A program made the position numbers and the translations under genes. Of a stretch of DNA of 64,000 nucleotides, positions 38,801-47,800 are shown one piece after another. Each line of letters begins with the position of its first letter. The stretch's first letter is position 1. The stretch is from Eurosta solidaginis (Eukaryota; Arthropoda; Insecta; Diptera; Tephritidae). The stretch covers positions 306,826,998-306,890,997 of the forward strand of contig NC_090319.1 in NCBI RefSeq assembly GCF_040869045.1. The letters are read 5' to 3'. The notes beneath the pieces are model-generated. The model did not search any database and was not told the origin of the DNA. It saw only the letters and a program-made list of their open reading frames with translations.

Positions 38801-41800
38801 ATAAATCCGGCGAGAAATTCATTTGTAGTAATTTTGATTTTGTTTTTGTTTTTGTTGCTGTTGTGGACGTACTGCGTGCACTCAGTTCGCCTTTGATGTT
38901 GTTCCTTTGTTTTTCTTTGTCGCCGTTATTGTTGTTGGTTTGTCGTGATTGTGTCAGCGCTGCGGTGATTGTACATCGAAAATTCGCGCCAAAGGTGTAA
39001 TTCGCACTTGCACCGCCACCGCCGGCGCTCAAATTGTTGTATGGGCTGTTAGGGTTGCCGTTATTGCTGCTATTACCGTTAAGAGACATCACACATGCAT
39101 CAAGTCCTTTGGAAATCCGTTTGTCTATTGTCTGTTGCCAAGTGTGCCAGATTTTCAATTGCAAATTGCTAAGCTTTGTTGTTAAAATATCTCGTCGTGT
39201 ATTTAGTCGTTTGTAGGCGTTTATAGCGTTAGCTTCGTCCTCTGCACCACCACCAGATACGCCATCATTCACGTTCAACTCATTGCTATATTCAGTATTG
39301 TTGTTGTTGTTTTGTAATGCATCGCTAGTTTCAGCATCAGCGCTAGCGTTGTTCGAATTGAAAAGCCTACGAAGAATGTGCTTTTAATTGATTGTAAATA
39401 AAATTAAAAGGGGCAGTGGTGCAAGGGAGACTGGAAGAAATCGATTGATTTGCGTGGATTTGTGCTTATCTCTATGAAAATTAAATTGATTTCTATTCAC
39501 TCTAAAATGCCGCACAGTTCATGACAGGACAGATTTAGCTAACGCTAATTTGCAATTTCCTATGATATTGCTGTTTCGGCTTATTTGAAGACCATATTGT
39601 TATGCAAACCATTTACCGTCCATGGTGCTCGGATTAAGACCGATTTATAAGAACGCTCTTTTCAACGTGACTAATATTGATGCAAGTTATAACTTTCGGC
39701 ATGCAGGAAGAAGAACATTCGGGACACCACTAAAACATCCTCGGCTTAAGGCTCAACTGAAGTGTGCAGAATCAACTCCCTAAGCTTTGCGGCTGCAAGA
39801 GATCATTTGTCTAGGATCCATCCACTCGCCATTTAAGCGGATTGTACGCTAAGCTTGGAACCCGCTAAGTAAAATCGACTTTCAACGAAAACTTAAATTC
39901 GGCCGTCATGTAGTTTAAAGGCGCAGGAAGCCGGCTCAAGTGACGAGAAAACTAGCATCAAAATACTTAAAGAAATTTGTCAATAATGCGATCGCAGTTC
40001 GTCCGTGGTTTGGTAAGCTCTCTGAGTGCATATATGCCATCTGGTTGTCAGTAAAAAAATTAAACTGCATTAGCCTGTGGGGCGGCAGTGGCAGATAATG
40101 AATCGAGATAGCTCAGATATGTAAAAAGTGAGTCACTTCTTGCTTTTATAATAAACGAGGATTAAAATATTCATAGCTGAGGCGAAGACCCTACATTCCT
40201 TACTGCACCTCTCCGATAACAAACACATGTTCTCTCTTGATCAGCCAGGGGGCTATTCAACAAGGCGAGGAGGACCCAGGCTGGGAACTCTTCAAGGCTG
40301 GTATGTGTAAGTCACAACTAAGAATAGCTTAGGAGTATTAAGTATGCTTGTGGGATATTCTAGATTACAGGGGTTTTTGATGCTTATGTAAATTCTTGCG
40401 AAGATTCCTACTGGCTTAAGTTACTTCAGGGAGTACTTGAGGGGTAGTTAGTGGGTGGGAAATGTGCGGCGCCTTAACTATTTTTAGCGCAAAAAGCCTC
40501 CAAGACCTAATCGCATAGTTACAATTTATTTGCAGAGATCATTGGAGATTATGTGCAGTGAGCTAGATGTTGGTCTATGGGAAAGTTTCCGGACCCCCTG
40601 ATGGATCATTTAAGAGGTATATCTGGGCGCAGTAGCTAGGTGGTCTGAAAAACTACAAATAAATTTAATGTGTCCATAGCGTTACCAGAATTTGTTTGAC
40701 GACCAAACCGAAATTAAAACTAATTTAAGTACTAGGACGTATGTAATAAAATACAACAGTTATTTTGCCAAATAGTAGAACTCTACCTATTTAACTGCTG
40801 CTCTTATAATTATTATCTCTATCTTCCAAAAAGTTGAGTCGTTGGTCTTGCTAGCGCAGGAGACGACCTCGAAAATGCTCAACCATTTCTTCCTGCAAAC
40901 CACTCTTCCTTCATCTGCTGCCATTAGGCCTAATTTTTAAGCACGCGACGTTAAAAGACAATGCACTGATAGTAAGCTCATCACGAGCATTGCCATCCAT
41001 TTCACCTTTTTACCCGGAGCCCAGTATTGATGTATGCTTCGCCCTCAGGGCATTATCTCAAATGCTTGGTTTTATCTCAGGATATGATATCTACCTTTCC
41101 TTACCACTTTATATATTTTGAGAAACATGGCCGTTGCGAGCCTCTCACTCTCTATTTCTTTTTCCCAGCTTGCATGGCGTTTTCTCTGTCTCCGAAATTT
41201 TATTGTCGTAAGAGTTAATTATCTTTGTCGTACGCCTACCTAAGAGGAGTAGGCAGTTCTTGGCCACTGATATCCCGCTGGTCTTCCTTGAAATGGAATC
41301 ACGTAGACGTGTAGAGGTTATGCTAAGGTTTTAAAGAGAACTTTTCTGATGATGAGCTAGAATGAATTTAAAAGCACACGATTGAAGCACATATACCTGG
41401 AAGGAACCAGTGGCCGGCCACTCGAAAAGCTTGGTAGAGAAGGAATAAGGGCAAACCTAGGGAATTGTCGGAGGAGGGCAATAGCGCCCAAGCAACTGGA
41501 ATCTTCTACTGTATATGAGTATCTTCTTATGGATACGGCCTTAAGAACTTCAAAGTCGGCGTGAGGATGAAAGGGGTTTTGGTTTGGTATCACTGTTACG
41601 TACATAATATAGTTCCAGCAAGCCCGGGAACACAAATGGTACGATGAATAATATGAAAGAATGATGCTGTCTATGGGGTAACATACCGTACAGATGTGGC
41701 AACGCACAGAGCGTTATCGAGATGAGAACAAAGAGGTCATTGTAGTCGATGTCGCGAGACTCTATTATTTCCCTGCTTTGCGCAACCCATAGCATTTCTT

Positions 41801-44800
41801 ATAGGATGGTTATGTGAGCACTTGCATTCACGAAGGCATCATTAGCCGGTCGGAAGTTTTTTCGCCCAAAATTATTCGGATATATCAAGTATATGCCGCG
41901 AAATCATATAAAGCCTTAAATAAATATATATTACGCATTACTTAATCTACAACAAACGACCGATTACTTTCTTAAAGTGGACTACGCCGAAGTGTGCTTC
42001 AAGTCTCCTTTTAGTTCTTTTCTTTTTCTTGTTGCTGTGCTTTGTCCTATCCAACAAGAGCGATCATCACCCCACCATCGATACCCTCTAACGGAAGTCC
42101 AGGGAAACTTGTAATTTCGATGGGGTTTGACCAAAGAAATATGGGTTTTAAGGACTTGCTTCTACATTGCAAGTGATAAAACGGTTGGTTTCATATGGCG
42201 ACATATTACATGCAGGACAAACATTGCATATGTCGGGGTTGATTTTGGATTGGAAAGAGGAAGTCCACTTTCTTCCACGGCGAGAACGGGGCTCGCCGTC
42301 TGAATTATTATAGGCCGGATTTCTTCATAGTGCTCGCGGAGATTACTCGTTATGTCCCTGGGAGGCGGGGCTTCTTCTTCTCTTTGCGGTTAATCTTTTG
42401 AGACTAAGTGAAAAGATGCACCTTTATTAGCTTTATAATAATGTATTGTGATTATCTGTGTCACAAGCTTTTGATAAGTCTAGCGATACGAGTACTATTC
42501 TATGGTTTATGTGTTGATGGCGTCAAGCGCGGTTGCGCTGCTACCTGTGTAATTTCGGTTACCAGGACCAGCATGGCCGTTGGCAAGCCGCAGGTTTGCA
42601 GTGAAATAAGTGAGCATTAGAGCTTCACATGTTATAGCTACTGATGAAAGGAGAGATATCAGGCTTTATTAATCTCCTTTTTTTGCTGGTTTCCCAGGCT
42701 CTAGTAGCGGTATTATCCTAGTCTATTTTCTATTTTTCAGGGATGACAGAAATGGGACCAGAATAGGCTGACGACTTGCACCAGGTAAGTAAAGCTAAGT
42801 CTTTTAGCTGACTAGTTCATGTAATGCAAATGAATGAAAGCGGTGTGGCCTGGAAGGTACCCTACCCATAAGCGACTTTGGCAGTATAAGAAACTGGAAG
42901 TCCCTACAAAGTTGGAAGTATCAAGAGGAGTTGGTACTGGCTTGCTGGTTCTTTCCAGTAGGCGTCAGTTATAGTTAAAACTAAGTCTGACTTTAATTGC
43001 TTCGAGTATTAAACTTTTGTGAATTGTCTAACTTTGCATGTACCTGCGCTCAATTTGATTAAATTGCGTTATTTACCGTGATGACCCATCGTTTGCAGGG
43101 AGCATATGTATAAAGCAAATTGTGTTCCAACTGACATCAGTAAACTCTAAACGAAATCAATGCTTCCAAGTATTAGAAGGTAACTACAATTGCTGCAAAT
43201 GGCAAAATACAAATTTTCATTCGATTGCTGCAGTTTCATGACTATTCATTGAATATTAGCCCCCTATATACCATTCTCTCCATACTGCTTCACTACATCA
43301 CATCCTTTCATACTTACATATTCTTCATGAAGTTATGCAATTCACGAGATGCCAACGCGTCTATACGTTGCATATGCTGTTCTAGCCACATTAAGGCACC
43401 AGCAATGGGAGGCAATCCGCCACGTTGAATGGGTATTGCTGACATACCGCGAAATTCAAATTCCAACAAGATTTTATGTATTGAACCTTCCAGCTGTTGT
43501 AATTCTTCGGCATAGATATGAAGGAGATGTGACTCAATGACACGTAGCTCTGGCAAAATTGTGCGACGTTGTAGGATGCCTGTGCTAAGCATTACCGTTA
43601 GCTATGCAAGTAAGTAAATGAGTATAATTTTGGTTGAACAGCATGAGTAGTAGGCCGGGTCGATTTGTGGGGAGGCAAAAAATCGCCCATTGCCCTGTGA
43701 AAATCATATTCTAGGGATCAGAATAAGAAACTTTGCCGAAGGAACCATATCTCTAAAACGAATTCTGATGTCCCCCCCCCCCCCCTTGGGTCGTAGGGGC
43801 AAATTTTGAAAAATCCCACTTTGAAATGCCTATGTTTTTTTCTTTTTGGAGTTTATTTTTCTCTTTCGAAATTTATTTAGTCAGAACATATGTAAATGAA
43901 AAAATGAATTTAACTTAGTAATAGAAAAGGAATAAAAAAAAATTATTAGAAATTAGCGATTTTACAACCCCCTTTTAAAACCAAGGCATCACTGTAATGC
44001 ATTTGCATGTCGTAAACATAGTTGTGTGGGTTTTTTATTCAACCGTTTTGTAAAATGAAGGTATCGCTGTGACACAATTGCAGATCGTAAAATTGCTTGT
44101 GTTGTTTTAAGCCACCACAAGACACAGCAGGTAGAATTGAAATTGCCTCTACCCAAAAGTTCGACCCAAAGGGGGGGACATCAGAATTCGTTTTAGAGGT
44201 ATGGTTCCATCGGCAAAGTTTCTTATTTTGATCCCTAGAATATGATTTTCACAGAGCAATGAGCGATTTTTAAATCGACCCGCCCTAATGAGTAGCCCAT
44301 TAAAGTCAGGCAGTCTAGCGCGCACACACACTCATATAAATACGCGCGCACATGCTCACCTTGGTTAATTGTTCCCAATTTTGACAATCTTTGTAAGCCA
44401 AGACAAATATTGTAGCTAATTTTTGCTCCAACGACTTTATATGTACGAAGAAATGACGTAACTGACGTTTAAAGTGTAACCATCTGTCGCTGCTCGGCGG
44501 CTGTGTATCCAATTGCGGTGTATTAAATTCGGTGAGAGTCCATCGTTCGAAGAGTTCTTTAAATTCTGTGTGCACCTGTGTGGAAAGGATGTTTTATATT
44601 TAAAATTTTGTAGAACGGATTAGCTTCATTACTTATGCCAAGGGCATACATATGTATATATATTCGTACAAATGTATGGGAGGTGCACTAACAATCTTAT
44701 AGTATATTTGAAATGGGCTGATTATGAATGGATACTAAGAAGGGTTTAGGCTTAAAGGTAACATAAAGCGAATTGTGTAACTGATGATGCTGATGCTGGC

Positions 44801-47800
44801 ATATAATTCCTCTCAATATCTCACCTTTAGCCTTTCACGTTGGTGGTGCTCCTCCCCAAAGTCATCATGGTTGGGAGCAGATGAGCACGGTGAACTTTTG
44901 CAATAAATAGAGGGGACCAACCTTTGATCGCTTCCCAAGGCAGTCGGTTCTATGTACCGGAGCGACTCGGGATTTTCCCGACCAAGGACTGTCATTTCAG
45001 TGTAACCCCATTTAATTTGTTGCGTACCTCCCACAAATTGTCATGCTCCCAATGCAGCTCCTGCCTTTGGCGGTGCCACTTTCCTAGATGTTCTGGTCTC
45101 CGCGACGGCAACCCACCGACGGGTTTCATTGCGCCATGTTGCCAGGTCGTAAACCCCAATATACCGGCTACCCCAATGCTTGCCCAAGGACGCCCAGTCC
45201 CAGGGCCACAACAGCAGTTGCGTCCTGGCCTTCCTCAACCCAGGCGTAGTCACCCGTCACTTACTTCCAGAGTGGCGACGTCTCCCCCTATGTACTTCAA
45301 AATTCTGCAGTTAAACTGTAATGGACTAACTGGGAAGATCACGGAGATAGTCGATTCCATGAAGCGGCACAACATCCGCATTTCTGCGATTCAAGACACT
45401 AAACTCACAGCAAGATCTGCATTGCAAACCTGTTCTGGGTATAATGTCCACAGAAAAGACCGCATGAGCGGAAATGTAGGAGGTCTCGCGTTTATCATAC
45501 ACCACTCTGTGCAATATCATATATTTGATCCTGGCATCGACCGCAGGGACAATGTCTTAGAACGTCAAGGCCTATCTGTCCGGTCAGGCGATGCAAACCT
45601 AGAAATCATCAACATCTACATCCCTCCTGCCACCTGTTGCCCCAGTGGATACCGCCCTAATATTAGCGCCTTACTCACTGGCAACAAACGCATTATCTCA
45701 GGCGACTTTAATGCCCATCACGATCTATGGCATTCAAACTTGCGGGCGGACAGTAGGGGTGAGATGTTGGCGGATCAAATAGAAGAAATGACGTTCTGCA
45801 CAATAAACGGAGACGCCCCCATATGTATGGTAGGGGAAGCTGTCACAGTTCGCCGGATATCTCAATCGGGAGCGCAGAACTCGTAAACTGCGTCAACTGG
45901 CAGCCGATGGTAACATTGGCATCCGACCACCTGCCTATACTTATTTCGTTCGAGCGTACCGCCGACTTCATCGTTACAGAAAAACGCACTTTCATAAACT
46001 TTAAAAAAGGAAAGTAGGACGAATACAAATATTATACAGACAACCTATTTGCTGCCCTCCATATCCCGACTGATGCCCGCCAAGGGGAGCGTGCTTTACG
46101 CAAGATCATTGAATCCGCCTCGGCACGTTTCATTCCCGCCGCGAGAACTCCCGAAATTCGGCCCCACTTCCCGGCGGAGGCCGCAAATTTAGCGAGAGAA
46201 CGTGACCTTATAAGACAGCTCGACCCAGGCGACCACCAAATAAGGGATATAAACCAATGCATCAGATTGCTTGTGGATGAACACAAGCGGGCGAAATGGG
46301 AGGAGCACCTAAGAGGTTGTAACCTCTCTGCCGGTGTGGGTAAACTTTGGTTCACCGTAAAGTCCCTATCGAATCCGTCTAACCACGATGACAAAGTTTC
46401 CATCGCCTTCGGCGATAAAGTGCTGTCGGATTCGAAAAAATGCGCGAGCGCTTTCTGACGTCAATATGTAATGCATTCTACGGTCGACAAAGATAGACGG
46501 GGGGCCAACAGACACGCACATAAACATAAATTCAGCTCGTCACCAATTACCATCACCGACAGAGAGGTAGAAGATGCGATTGGTCACGCTAAACCATCCA
46601 AAGCAGTGGGCCCAGACGGCATAGCCATGCCGATGCTTAAAAGCCTACGGAAAGAGGGTTTCAAATACTTAGCACATGTCTTCAACCTGTCTCTTTCCAC
46701 CTTTGTCATACCCGAAAAATGGAAAATGGCCAAGGTGGTCCCGCTACTAAAGCCTGGGAAACCAGCTAACATAGGAGAGTCGTATCGTCCGATATCTCTC
46801 CTATCGCCAGTAGCAAAGACGCTTGAAGCCATCTTGCTCCCCTACTTCCAAGCAAATTTGCAGCTAGCCTGTCATCAGCATGGCTTCAGAAAACTCAATA
46901 GCACCACCAACGGGCTAAATGCCATCAGCACCCAGATAAATTGCGGTTTAAATCAAAACGCCCACCATAGAAGAGTACTCGTAGCGCTAGACATATCAAA
47001 AGCTTTTGATACGGTCAACCATGGCACGTTACTGCAAGACCTGAAAGGGTCTACCCTTCCCCCATGTCTTAAAAAGTGGACCGCAAATTATCTGGGTGGT
47101 CGGCAGGCATCGGTGCAATTTAGGAACGAAACATCAAAACCAAGAAGAATTAAACAAAGGGGTGCCACAGGGTGGTGTCCTATCCCCACTTTTGTTTAAT
47201 TTCTACATATCTAATCTACCTTCACTACCAGAAGGAGTCACTATCGTTTCATACGCCGATGACTGCGCAATAATGGCCACACGCCCAGGCCCGCAGATCG
47301 ATGAACAGAATAAACGGCTACCTCCCTGATCTCTCCAGTTTTTTCGCCTCATGAAATCTGGCATTATCACCGACTAAATCTTCCGCGACCTTATTTACAA
47401 CATGGACGTCCCAAGTGTCGACTATTTTGAACGTCCACGTCGATGGCACTACGCTACCGACTGTCCTACACCCCAAAATCTTGGGTGCGACGTTTGATCA
47501 GGATCTACATTTTGGTGAGCACGCAGCCGCAATTGTTCCGAAAATCCAGAGCCGTAATAAAATCCTCAAATCCCTTGCTGGCAGTACCTGGGGAAAAGAT
47601 AAAGAAACGCTCATTACTACATACAAAGCAATTGGCCAGCCGTTTACGTGCTACGCGTCACCCATACGGTCGCCAAGCCTAAAAATTACCCACTGGAAGA
47701 AGTACAGGCCTGCCAAAATACTGCTCTCAGAATCGCCACGGGCTGTCTTTTTATGTCCCCAGAACACGATCTACATAATGAGGCGAGAGAAATGAGATGC

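Noticed and set aside
38689..39216. Plus-strand open frames over exon E
   Set aside because: Shadows created by the Asn/Gln/Ser-rich codons of the dynein exon on the other strand.
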